DNA from: Prorocentrum cordatum | Taxonomy: Eukaryota; Sar; Dinophyceae; Prorocentrales; Prorocentraceae | NCBI GenBank assembly: GCA_963575745.1 | Contig: CAUYUJ010016294.1 | Location: forward strand, 906,077 to 970,076 | Reading direction: 5' to 3' | DNA: 64,000 bases | Part shown: positions 22,115-32,879 of the stretch, one piece after another | Numbering within the stretch: the first letter of the stretch is position 1 | Layout: each line of letters opens with the position of its first letter | Notes under the pieces: generated by a model | What the model saw: the letters and a program-made list of their open reading frames with translations, nothing else | Told to the model about the DNA's origin: nothing | The model's database searches: none | Made by a program: the position numbers and the translations under genes

Positions 22115-22890
22115 CTACTCCTGAGACGGATCAAACGACCTTGTCTGGCCAGCCCTGCATGGAGTGCGTCGCTTCAGGTCACGCTTGAAGGATCGCGTTC
22201 CCCCCATGACTTGTAGGAGCAAGTCTCTGTCGATGCTCCCTTTGGTGTGGCCGGCCGCAGTCATATCGCGAGTGTCATGCCACTGCACACAATGCACGAT
22301 ACCTTGCTCCATCATTTGTCGTATCCAACTGATGTCTCACAAATCGCACTCAGCCGGCTTCTTCCCGTCTTTGTTGACAAAGACTTGAAGACAGATGCTG
22401 CATCGACGGTCAAATCGACCTCAATGCTCAGGCCGCCCGTCTCAAGTATGTCCTTAACTGAGTGAGTGTCGGCGGCCCTGCGTGGAGTTCGTGCAGAGTA
22501 ACGATCGTGGGATAGCATTCCTCCAAGTTGTGGGCTGCTGCGAGTGTTTCCCCTGAGTAGCTCGAGCGGCCCTGCCAGCGGTGAGACTCGAAGTACACGT
22601 CGACAAGATGGACGACGGGCTCACCAGCATGCGCGCGTCCACGCCGTAGCAGGTTTGCCCCGCGAAAGCCATGACATTGGACCTCGTCATCGGCATCTCC
22701 GTTCAGACGCCCGTTGCCGGAGTCCCTGCGCAGGTCGACCTCGCCCGTCGGAGTCATCGCTGGATAGACAATCTTCTTAGGGCAGGCCTGCAACTTCCTG
22801 GTAATCGCGTTCAGTCGTCGCACTTGCACGTCGGTCGTTTCTTGGACACGCTGCAGTGATGCAACATATACCATCAACCACACTTGCGTG
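22115..22890 (-). pseudogene. RNase H module of copy A
   Basis: Shows RLNAITRKLQACPKKIVYPA, GETLAAAHNLEECYPTIVTL, LTVDAASVFKSL (catalytic D) and the C-terminal signature HDTRDMTAAGHTKGSIDR, ending SFDPSQE with a TAG at 22115. This tail is the hallmark of the dinoflagellate copia group. At least two frame changes separate the blocks. Confidence 0.75.
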
Positions 22891-23700
22891 AACGGGCGTG
22901 AGCCAAGGCGCGTCTGAGGGTGGCAAACATGCCGGTGACCATCTTCGACGCCTTGGCCTCAGCGCCAAAGCCCTTGAGTTCACGATGCTGGATAGGACGG
23001 AGTGGGATTATACCTTCTTTCGTGGTCAAGTGTAACATTGCCGCCGCCGTCCTTCGCGTACCTCACGGCACAGTTGGTAAAGTTGCGTTTGCAGGATCTA
23101 CGCTTACCAAGAGTATCATCAACACACTTGACGCACTTGCCGATAGTGTCCTCAGTACCCGCTATGATGATGTCATCTGCACGCTTGGCTGTAAGACGGT
23201 TGGAACTTGTCTCGAACCCCTCGTCGTAGGACATCGGTTTAAGACCAAGCCCCCGTGGTCTTCCTGAGCTTCAGTGAGAAGGCCCATGGTGCATCCTTGG
23301 CGCCAGTGCCTGGTTTGAGGCGCGGCCAACGGTGTCTCGAATCATCGTAGTGCTCGAATCCTGGGAGGGATAGGAGCACAGGTGCTAACCCATGTGGCAA
23401 CGCGCAGCACACCACGCGTTCCTTTTCACCGGATGCTTCAGCAAGTTCCTGATCGGCGAGTCCCTTCCGGAAAGCCATGTTGACGTCGAGGGAAGCGATA
23501 ATCCACTGCCCCCGGCACGCTGCCGCGCCGGCGAAGAGTTGCTGACTGGACCGCCGCGCCGCGCCTGGGAACGCCCCCACATCAGCGGCGTCGAGGCCCA
23601 TAAAAACCCGAAGGACCATGCGAAACCGAATGGCACGCCCCATCTCGCCCTCCTCGTTATTGACGAACTTCCATTTATATACGCACCTCTAAGCCATGAT
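22891..23700 (-). pseudogene. Reverse transcriptase module of copy A
   Basis: The 23239-23643 frame reads RMVLRVFMGLDAADVGAFPG, WIIASLDVNMAFRKGL, ELAEASGEKERVVC, LPGFEHYDDSRH and GTGAKDAPWAFSLKL. After a shift it continues with LTAKRADDIIIAGTEDTIGK. The catalytic HVDD is degraded to RADD (23172-23183). DVNMAF (first carboxylate) is intact. The pattern is clearly Ty1/copia-like RT. Confidence 0.8.
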
Positions 23701-24390
23701 GATTGACGCTCTGTATATACGGTATGTTGTAACACCTGCTGTCAGACCATGTCCTCAGCGCAGTATAAAGGATTTTCGACTCCTTTACTGGAGTCAACCG
23801 GATATCAGCCTTCGTGATAAGGTCGTCCTCCTCAGCGACTATAGCTTATTTAGCTGCAGCAGTCACATATACTCGCATAGTGGTCGCACGGTCGAAGTCT
23901 AATATCCTGTGCTGCTGCTCGGACAAGACTACCTTTGACACGTCTGCCATAAACCAAAATTCACCACATTGTCCGCGCTCGCCAGAGTCCAATCCGCAAC
24001 TGTCGTCTTCGTCCGTGGAGCACAATGGAACATGATATGTCTCAAGTGTGTCTATGTCCTGTGGGCTACACCACGCACACAGGTGCCCCCGCTGTTCTTC
24101 AGCTACTGTGACCAGCATGCTGCTATCAGTGATCATCTGCGCGGGTACAGTATAGAGCTCGACCATTGGAGATGCCCCCAGCATTTCCCTTTCGTCTTGT
24201 AGTTCTGTGTACCACACTTCCATAATGTACGCCTCGAGGTCCGCCTCTGATTCCTCATGAATGGTGGGAAATCGTCCGTCTTCCTGTGGCGGTTCGACTT
24301 CTGGGGCTTCCCTGGCGCCGTTGCCTTGCATTGGCACGTCGGCCAGTTCTTCGAACTGCGCCAAATCTTCGTCGAAGCCCGTCTGAGATT
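23700..24390 (-). pseudogene. Integrase-RT linker of copy A
   Basis: An acidic region (EEPPQEDGR-like, EADLEAYIMEVWYTEL) followed by VTVAEEQRGHL and FMADVSKVVLSEQQHRILDF, collinear with B 53266-54060. It corresponds to the stretch before RT (KIL.., YKWKFVNNEEGE) in which the fingers subdomain begins. Stop codons interrupt it around 23.85 kb. Confidence 0.6.
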
Positions 24391-25790
24391 TGGTGGACCT
24401 ATGGCACTGGATGATCCTTGAATGTGATGATCAAATTGTATCTTGTATGTTTAGGGCAGTGCCTTCGGCGTCGCAGTAGTGGTAGCCGAGTTTCACGTCG
24501 CTGTTATAGCGAACCATGAACCAATGTGCACCTGTCAGCATACGTCACCGGAGGTAGCTCGTGAATACTCTTCGAACCTGGCGGAAGCAACGTCTTCAAT
24601 GCGCAAGAAGATCCCGATGATCAGCTCGCACTTGCCATCTGGAGCACTCCCTTTTTGGTCGGAAGGCATCCAAATGCCATAGCAGGTCGCCCCGCAGGTA
24701 TGACTGGCCACGAATGCCAACACAGACCGCAATGCTGCGTTGCCCGAGCCAATCTCTCGGACGTTCAAAGCTTCAACGTAGAATGAATGTCGTGCGTCGC
24801 CGCACTGGACTTGCACATCGCGGACCCCCACCCCCATGAAAATATGACCCCTGTCGGGATCATTCCGCACAACCAGGAAGGGTCCATTCAAGCCACCCCA
24901 GACGTCGTTTGTAGTAGTGAGTCGATGGTAATCAAACAGATCTCCAATAATGCGGACCAGTGAAAAGAGTCTTGGTCCCTAGTCTTGGTCCATAGTGGTT
25001 TGAGTAATAACCTCAAAACCTACCCGGCGAATAACCTGTTCTCGAGTGTGGTCGGATGTTTCCGTCTGCAGTTCGTGGTCCAGAACAAGCAAGTCGGGTA
25101 GCATCGCCGGTTGTCGACCGAACGGTGCGCGGCATGGAGATACCTCGCTTTAGCAGGTAATCGCATTGGCGGCAAACAAAGCGTCATGCAGTAAACGGAT
25201 GAGGACAAGAGGCATGACTAGCCTTTTGGGTTCAACCTCCATGACGTGAAGTAAGTGTCGTAGTACACCATGTCTGCTTCAATGGTCGTAGCGAGTTGTC
25301 CACGCGCACGCATCCTCAGCTCAGCGCCTGTTGCCTTAAAGACTGCCTTTGCGGTGTCGCTATTGAATGTAACCTTCCCCGTCGGAATAATGGGCTTTGG
25401 CAGGTCCGAATTGCATCCAGCACTGGTGGCATGCGTCCAAGATGCAGGTCATGGTTTGTCTGGTCTCGATTCCAGCACCGCATCGAATGCAGCAACCGAT
25501 TGTGAAAAAAAAATAATGTGTTCCTGTTTGTAGAACATCAGACCGCATTCGACTTCACCATTAAACTTGCCAGGTAGTGCAGTAGACGGCATGACAGTAT
25601 GTCTTGGCTTCTCCCAAGCCCTGCGTTCCTGGCATGTGTCACAGGCGCCTTTTTATCAAGTTTAGCCTAACGCTGTCCTGACCAGCCTTGGTTAAGACGA
25701 GTCTCATCTTAGGCGCTTCGGCGAGGAACCACCGCAAGTGTAGTTTTCGCAGTTCGCGCGCTACCACGCTTGGGTCAAGGCTACGCAGGG
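24390..25790 (-). pseudogene. Integrase module of copy A
   Basis: The N-terminal zinc-binding region reads LRKLHLRWFLAEAPKMRLVL; the second His seen in B (WFH) is Leu here. The core shows VECGLMFYKQEH, with Gly (GGT, 25542-25544) where B keeps Asp, and ILDACHQCWMQFGPAK..YSDGEG, where the D is the second catalytic residue. The C-terminal part gives GPFLVVRNDPDRGHI and GDARHSFYVEAL. Several stops are present. Losing the first carboxylate would abolish strand transfer. Confidence 0.7.
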
Positions 25791-26860
25791 ACTGCAGACT
25801 GATTTGCACGTCGAACCCGAACCAGCCTGGAAGCCTTGGAAGAGCAGCAGGGTCACCCGCAGGTAGTAGTGGAGGCGGATCCCCTCCTTGATATCGCCCT
25901 CGTCTGGCCACTACTTGTAGTCGTCGTCTGCGGTCGTCCGAGCTGCCTGCTCCACTCGAAGCAGGTTGCCCTGCAGCCAGCAGCATGTCTGCCTACTGCG
26001 ATGTCGTGGCTGCTGGCGCCTGCTGTCGGTCCAGCTCTGGAGCCGGGCCTCGGAGCTCGCAGCCGCGCAGTTTGTTTGGCGGCTGGTGCCTCGGAAGCAG
26101 CTGCCGCCGCAGGTGGCGGTGCGTCGGAAGCAGCTGCCGCCGCAGGGTGGGGCTGCCAGTTCAGCAGGGGCCAGAGGTCCCTGTCCGCGGTAGTCAGGCA
26201 GCTTCCACGGTTTGGCAGATATACATTTGCCAGGCGCACGTAGGTCGCCAGGTTCAGCCTGACCGTAGTCCTGCTTGCAGCTTGGGCACTCCCAGAAATA
26301 ATCATCTTTGTCGTACCGCCTACAATGTTTGGGGTCTCCGCGGTGCGTCGGGGAGTGCATGTTGACGTTGTCCGCGCATACTCGACACCCCCATCCTCCG
26401 CATGGCGGTCTCATGATGGATCGGTCAGGATGTCGAAGGATAGTAGCCGCGTGCGGTCGTAACAAGAACAGGTGACGCATGAGGATGATCATGAAAGGGA
26501 TCACGATTTACTGAGAACATATCGCGCGCAATTTGAACTGCTTCAACGAAGAGGGATTGCATCTTCGGAGCATACTGGGCTGCCCTGGTCAGTTCCACGA
26601 TGCAAACCGAGGCATGTTGACGATGGCCCGTGCACCGTCTGCACTCGAGGGGCGTTAGCGATAGGCGGTGGTTGGCCATTATCGCAATATCTTCCCGTAC
26701 TAGTACAACATGGGAGTCACAAAAACCCGTGGTGCATTGGTCCACGTTGACTTTGCGAATGCCCTGGCGTTTGGCCAATGTCGTCCATGGTGGCATTTCA
26801 TCCACCCGAGAACCCACAGGTTGTTCTCGCAGGTAGAACCGTCGGAGGTCGTCTTAGCGC
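25790..26860 (-). pseudogene. Cys-rich and DQC modules of copy A
   Basis: Upstream of the integrase, the minus strand carries GCRVCADNV, HCRRYDKDDYFWECPSCKQD (zinc-ribbon-like), and before that VDQCTTGFCDSHVVLV, ANHRLSLTPLECRRCTGHRQ and ELTRAAQYAPKM. B has the same blocks (55700-56520). The DQCxTG..D / RRCxGxHxHA pattern recurs in retroelement polyproteins of algae and fungi as I remember them, but I cannot name a function. Confidence 0.5.
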
Positions 26861-28390
26861 ACGGCAAACCTTCCACAAAACTTGAAATGTGGAGGGTATT
26901 CCTTGCGATGCCCATACCACGTGTCATAGCTGACCTTTGAGTTGAGGTAAGAGGATAGTCCCGTCGTTCTGCAGTTGGGTTGTACTATAACTATGTTCAC
27001 AAAACACGTCCAAGCAGTGCATTACTGCATCCTAGACTCCCTTGCTTCCAAGGTCAACCTAAGAACGTTTGTCGAGGTTTCCCCCGAAGGACAAAACTCG
27101 GCTGAAGGCTAAATGCGATATTCCCCCATGACCTCCACGCTGTTCCAGCACGTCGACCTTGTTATTTCGTCTGCAACACAAGGTTGGGATTATGGAAAAC
27201 ACATCAGCATGTGCACCCGCAGGTAACCCCGCTGGTCGTGCAATGAAGGTTTCTTCGTCTTCATCACTGTTGGAGTCTAGAGGAACGTCAGTGCAATACG
27301 CTCCACACCCGAAGCCCTTCAGGTCCTCGCCGCACTTGTCGTTGCCGTCTTCGACTGCATTGGGAATATTGCGTGGTTTGATGCCGGCTTCTTTGTCAGC
27401 TTTCGGCTTTTCTTTCTGCTTGATCCGGGCATCGGTAGGTAGCGCTGTCTGTTGTTGTTCATCGTCGGGCGAAGTAAGCTTACTTCGCGAATAGGGAGTA
27501 GCGCGCGGCCACGCTCAATCGAGGGGGGCGGAAGACGATCGTCATCGACGGTCGTAACTCGCCTGGGGCGCGGTCGCTGCCCCTCGTTTCCGAGAAGGGC
27601 TGTCGCCGGAGGCCCCCAGCACAGTCGAGCACGAATGCTGGTTACACCGCTTGGCAACGGCGCATTGCACTTGTACCCGATAGGTTGGCCCTGAGCCTTG
27701 ATGTCCTGCATAATAATATCGCTGTCGAGGTTTATCGCCACCCGGCGTATCACGTGGCCCCAACGAGGGCCATTCTTGGGAGACTGGACGTGAGTCCGAG
27801 CTCCTTTTTCCACTCGAGCTTGTACGCCGAGGTGTACAACGCTTGTGCGGTTTCTCCATGTTTATGATGATCGATTTGATCCAGCAGCCTCGCAGACGTG
27901 ATAGCGATCGCTTTGTTTCGCCATTCCACCCTCTGGGCGCCTTGCCCGTACAAATCTAACGCATGCCCAGCTTATTGAGCAGGTTTCCCCGCGACTTGGC
28001 ACGTGCATGTCCCCAGATTGGCGGGAATGCGCGCGTAGGTGGTGGCCACCTGTAAGTACGAACCGCTCGATAAGCGACTGGAGCGATCGAACTTCATATG
28101 AAAGCGGCAGCAACGCATTCGCATGACCTGCAAGTCGAAATCTTCATTAGCATCGCGCATGGGCCCCATTCTCCAGCAGGAACCTGGAGGTCCCATACGC
28201 ACAGTGGACACACGTAAAGCCCGAGCTTTGACCATGAGATTTCGGATACGCTGGCAACGTGGCCCCGCCGGCGTTCCAGGCACTCGCACATGCCAGTCAG
28301 CGGGCGACGCCAACCACAATAGCTGGTAATCCCTCGAGAGTAAGCCACCCAAGTACTGCGTGCCAGTAGGTCATAGCCTCCGCGCGTGAA
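26860..28390 (-). pseudogene. Unassigned conserved modules of copy A
   Basis: Collinear with B 56578-58160. Recognisable shared blocks are DIKAQGQPIGYKCNAPLPSG, EGQRPRPRRVTTVDDDRLPP, VEWRNKAIAITSARLLDQID, SGSYLQVATTYARIPAN followed by a C-x-C, and near the 5' side DWHVRVPGT..GP. The palindrome AGTAAGCTTACT lies at 27471-27482. These blocks are conserved between two copies, so they were protein-coding, but no family is assigned. Several frameshifts. Confidence 0.5.
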
Positions 28391-28955
28391 ATACGGTCGC
28401 ACATGCATCCTCGAGCTCGGAGTTCAGCGCAAGCTGTTCGTACATCTGCAATGTCAACGGCACGAGAGTGATATTGATGAGATGAGCGATCCTTTCTTGC
28501 GGCAGCCGCACAGCTGGGTCCGCCGCAGTCCCTGGCGCGCACAGCCAGCGCCTGGGAAAAGTACGCAGGTGCCCCCGCGGCTGAGGACAGCACCTCAGCG
28601 GTCGGCCTGAGGGGGCAAGCGCGAGCGGCCGTGGCGCGCGCCTGCTCCCGTCATTCATTTTCAAGCGATGGGGGCGCCCAAATACCCGTGCCCTGGGCCC
28701 CTGAGCCGCTGCTCGAGGCATAAATAGCATAATTCGCGGCAGTGTCGCTCGATGCAGCGGGTTGCCCCGCAGTAGCAGGCTGCCCCGCGTGGCTGTTGGG
28801 TGGCACCCACTTGCTGCTCTCCTTGTAGATGGCCTGATAGACATTCGCCTGCAGGCCACTCACAGCGAAGTCCTGATCGGCGGGCGTGGGTTCGCCACTG
28901 TAGAGCGTGCTCCTGCGCCACCACGTCGTGAGGGCGTTGTCCACCATGGATTGGA
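28390..28955 (-). pseudogene. Low-complexity linker of copy A
   Basis: Ala/Pro/Ser-rich coding sequence with AGQPA-type inserts (for example 28757-28770 and 28775-28788), blocks ESSKWVPPNSH and SSGSGAQGTGIWAPPSLENE, and an ALAVRARDCGGPS block. It matches B 58160-58740. Probably a disordered spacer between the protease and downstream modules. Confidence 0.5.
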
Positions 28956-29751
28956 TCACGTATGAAAATGTCCCCTTTCATCGATGGAGTAGCCGATGCC
29001 CTTGGTGTCCTGGGACATGACGCATGCGCGGGCGTCAATAAGGGCAGGTGACCCCGCACTGCTCGAAGCAGGTTGCCCCGCAATCGGCTCCACATCTGCA
29101 GTCTCCTTGATGAGGACGGATGTCTCCTCGCACTGAGGGTTGGCCATGATGGTGAAGGCCGTCGATCCCTCGGGCTCCGCTGCTACCCCGTACTCGTCAA
29201 CCTTGATCGCCAAGTGTCCTGATGGCGTCTTTGTCAGATCCAGCACCCTGGCGCCCTTACCAAGGCGGAGCCTGTACATGTCTGCACCGGGGATGACCAC
29301 ATTCTCATGCCCCTGTTCAAGGATCAGGAAGGCCCGCATGTCCGCCACGCTCCTCAGTCCCAGGATTGCGCACAGGTTCTCGCCAGACCCCTCTGCCACA
29401 TTGGCTAATCATGTGTCTAGCCTTACGATAGCGGTTGTCCCCGCGGAGTCGCCTCTGCATTTGCAAGCGATTTTGCAAAGCACTGACGTCCTGCAATCTG
29501 CTGCTCCATTGACCACTCTGGTCACGGTGACGTGCGAGCGCGAGACTCGCTCAAATGTCTGCGCAGTCTAAGCCAACGATGTTCATGCTGCTGCCGATGT
29601 CCAGCAAGATAGACAATGTAGACAACATCCCATCAATCATGGTCCACTGTTCGCCGCTGGGGCTAGCCCATGTCGTTCGCCGAATATGGCCGGCGCAGCG
29701 GACAGCGCGGTGCCGCGCATGCTTTAACGGCGCCTTTGATCCTGCGCCCAC
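28956..29751 (-). pseudogene. Retropepsin-like protease module of copy A
   Basis: Reads SILLDIGSSMNIVGLDCA (D codon at 29599-29601), the flap and core region, then GSGENLCAILGLRS, VADMRAFLILEQGHENVVIP and LGKGARVLDL. DIGS stands for the canonical D-[TS]-G-[SA] and ILGLRS for the second hydrophobic-Gly signature. The same DIGS is found in B, so Ile at this position is ancestral and not decay. A shift separates the active-site half from the C-terminal half. Confidence 0.65.
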
Positions 29752-29759
29752 TGGTCCAT

Positions 29760-30992
29760 CGTCATAGACGTAAACACGTTCATGTACCCCCTGGCCTCCT
29801 CCTCTGTGACAGGACCCTGTTGCAGAATCAATTCTGAGGGGTACTCATCACATCGAAGGGGGTGCTGCTGCAGAAGCGGCATGTTCTCAAAAGTGTCCTC
29901 GTCGGCACGCACGGCGTTCTGGCCATCCGCGTTGATCATGAGCACCGAGCGCCGAGCGCATCATGTCGCGCCCAGACATGGCCCCGGCGCCGCTGCGTAC
30001 ACTCTCTGGGCTCTCGGTTCTGCGCGAGCGTAGCGCGTTTCCCCGCGCTCTGCCATATGGCGCGGTGGATCTCCCCATGTGTCTCAGCCACGCATCATTA
30101 GCAGGTACCCCCGCAGGCGTCGTTGCAGCAGGTGTCCCTGCAGTGGCCGCTGACTCGGCTACCAGCGGAATCTGCACGTCCGCAGCTGGCGTCGTCGTTG
30201 CTGGGTTTGGCCAAGCACATGGAGGTGCAGCAGGTTGCCCCGCAGAAACACCAGGTGCCCCTGCAGCGGCCGTAGAGCCTGACATCATCGCTGTGACGCG
30301 GCCCAAATATCCACAAAGGTCTCTGGGCTCATTTGCCCCGCGGAATATTTCTTCATGTCGATCAGCTGCATTGTGCCCCCCGGCAAGGGCGACATGAAAC
30401 TCAGCTGTGATGAGGCCTACACCACTGCAGATGGCAAATGGTGCCTCGCTCGGGGCGCCTTCCAGTTGTCGTTCCACGCGTGCGCGTGCTAAACGGCCCC
30501 AACAAGGCGCATGGAAGATATGGCCATATTGAAGCCTCCACACCTTATCATGGCATGCAAGCTCTTCCAGGCATGAAACCACTCCGTGAAATCACTGTCA
30601 CTGATGATCGGTGGCGTTACCGACGGCCAAATGCGCGCTTGCCGCTGAAGTGTGGTTTCCCCCATCTCGCGGCGGCTGGGCGGAACTGCAGGTGCCACAG
30701 GTGGCCCCACAGGTATTGGTCCCATACCAAGCATCGCTGAAAGACCCATAGCGGGTTGCCCCGCAGCTGGAGGACCAGCGGGCGCCCCCGCACGATTCAT
30801 CGCGCGGCGCGCCTGCCGCGCCCGATTACGCTGCTGGCGAGCAAGTTCCATTGAGAGATTAGCCTGCTGCGCCTCATGGACGGCCAATATTTCAGGACGT
30901 AGCTCTCCCATTGATGCAGGTACGACCAGCTCTGGGCCGCGCGGGTTCACGCCTTGGTCCATGGGGGCTGTCAGGTACCCGTAGTGGGGCAC
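29760..30992 (-). pseudogene. RING-like finger and linker of copy A
   Basis: The 30489-30992 frame gives MGELRPEILAVHEAQQANLS, then PSVTPPIISDSDFTEWFHAW. The 29887-30582 frame then gives CLEELACHDKVWRLQYGHIF, HAPCW and APFAICSG. The pattern C-x(n)-D..WRL-x-C-G-H-x-F-H-x2-C-W..C-x2-C of a RING is evident, but A has lost C (Tyr in LQYGH) and C (Phe in APFAIC). AGxPA inserts crowd the downstream linker. The role in the retroelement is unknown. Confidence 0.5.
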
Positions 30993-30999
30993 CTGGCCA

Positions 31000-31900
31000 G
31001 GGATACCAATCTCGTATCCCGCTCTGCGTGTGAGCTGCGACCTATAGAAATCGCCTGCTGTCGCCCTGACGCACGGTTTTTCGGGTTGGCTACCGACCCG
31101 AGGGGCCCCGTCGTCTGCGCAGAATAGTCAGGGAGCATGGCCGAGTCCACGCGCGGTGCCACTGGTCTCTCTGCAGCAGTCGGATCATACAACAGGTGGC
31201 TGAAGATCGCCAGTATGTATCCGCGCCGGCTTGGACGGTTCGGCGACAGATTAGCATCGGGCACGCGCTCCCAAGGCGGAGCCCAGCTAGCGTTTAAGGT
31301 CTAGTCCATCCCGCCTCATTCTCTCCATGGCTTCCTGCATCTGCCTGCGCATCCACTGCTGCTGTCCCAGCAGGCTGTCGGCCAAGTGGGCAGCCTCTGT
31401 TGTGGGCCTCATGTTGCCGCACTGGCCCATGATCACAGGCTGACAAGTCAGCGCAGTCTGCGACGTAGCAGCACGCGGAGATGCAAAGGGCGATGTGGCC
31501 TGCAAGGAAGTGGTAGAGCTGTGGATCCAACCTCATGCTTCGGAGCCTGGCCTGCAAACTGTCTGTGCGCCCAGCACCCCATGGAGTGCCAAGCGGGGTT
31601 GCGGCCCTGCTCATGGGCGCGAATGCAGCGGGTTGCCCCGCAAGTATAAGCAGCCGTTGCGCCCGGTTGCGCCGCGGGTCGTTAGCCTAGAGCCCATCGT
31701 TTGGCATAACTCCACTGGAGGTGATACCGATCATATCGGCACTCTGGGCCTGAATCCCAAGTCCATCAGAGCCGTCCGCAGGTGCCCCCGCTCGATGCAC
31801 CACTTGCATCATAAGTACCGAAGCATGCAGCACCTCTGCTGTAGGCGTCAGCGTGGGGACACGCAAGTTGAACGGAGTGTCTGGTACAATCCATCCCCTC
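31000..31900 (-). pseudogene. Q-rich linker of copy A
   Basis: Contains SLLGQQQWMRRQMQEAMERM, matching TGQQQWMHRQMSEAMQSMRR in B, and TAAERPVAPRVDSAML matching DAERPVAPPMDAPMF. Helical, Gln/Met-rich, then Pro-rich with two AGxPA inserts (31630 and 31781). It joins the Tpt1-like domain to the RING-like region. Confidence 0.5.
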
Positions 31901-32790
31901 ACCGTGGTAGAGTCGAATGGGTGCTCGTGCCATTCCATCGGTGCCAACTAGAACTGTGGCCGATCACCCCGCTAGTGTCAAGATACAATTCGTTAATACA
32001 GACCTGCCCAACCCGGTCGTACACGCAGAGGCCCCTGTCGTGCTCGACGCCGATAATTTGAACAAAGGAACTCACCGGGACACGGCCGTTGACACCCGAA
32101 GTCATGATGACATCGCTGGCGGACCGCCAGACCGGGATACTGTCGCGAATCTGATTCTTAAGGCGCACTAAGATCAACACCTCGGAGTCTATCCGCAGGC
32201 CTGACTGGATTCACCCATCTCCAGGCAAGTACGGGCACACATGAATCATCTGCCTGCCCGAGTTGTTCTTAGGAATGCCTTCGCTTCGGCATGACAGGCC
32301 GACATTCAATATACTCGGGATGCTCGCCCATTTGGTCCAGTGCATGAAGTGGCGGGGCGGGCCCGCTTCATTCAGGTCTGTCACTCGAGGGCGCAATGAT
32401 TCTGGACATTGGATGCCTGGGCTGCTGTGTCCATTGCTGGGCCGCAAGAAGTAGGTCGGGCGGGCTTCCCCGCTGAATGCGAGCTCCCCCACCAGGGGGC
32501 GATTCTTCTGCATGCCAGAATTATCGACCATCTCGCACATTGTAAGCACAGCCAGTGCTTGGCATGCCACATGCCTACCTCGGAGGCATCTCTCGATGGC
32601 TCCCAGGTGATGATCATGGTAGGTTACGTGGTTCTTCAGCGGCCAATTGTCCAGCAAATCACCGAAGTCCCCCCAACCGTCGAACGCGGCGAACGAGGCC
32701 GCGCATCCCGTAAACCGATGCGAGATATCATAATTGCACCATGGTTTGTACCGAGTGGCTGTAGTGAGCCACTCCGAGAATTGGCGCTAG
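31900..32790 (-). pseudogene. RNA 2'-phosphotransferase (Tpt1/KptA)-like domain, copy A
   Basis: In coding order: LTTATRYKPW (Tpt1 LRH-K region; His to Tyr here), GWGDFGDLLDNWPL, CLRGRHVACQA, SNGHSSPGIQCPE (Tpt1 QGHS-like), HWTKWASIPSILNVGLSCRS (HGT..SI..GL-like), HVCPYLPGDG, then EVLILVRLKNQIRDSIPVWR and SASDVIMTSGVNG (Tpt1 SxNxVIL..G). Known members remove the 2'-phosphate from spliced tRNA using NAD. The HGT triad His is not preserved (WTK), so activity of this copy is unlikely. Frameshifts are present at about 32.2 kb. Confidence 0.6.
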
Positions 32791-32879
32791 CCTTTCTCCT
32801 TCGGTAGCGTCGCACTCACGTTCGCATGGTCGCGCGCCCTCGGCAGGCACTCAGCCTCAGTGCTATAGCAAAGGACAGG

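Noticed and set aside
28757-28788. AGxPA inserts as 12-nt GT..AG mini-introns (GTTGCCCCGCAG)
   Set aside because: GT..AG appears on the plus strand, while the coding strand is minus; in coding orientation the insert starts GC/CT and keeps the reading frame.
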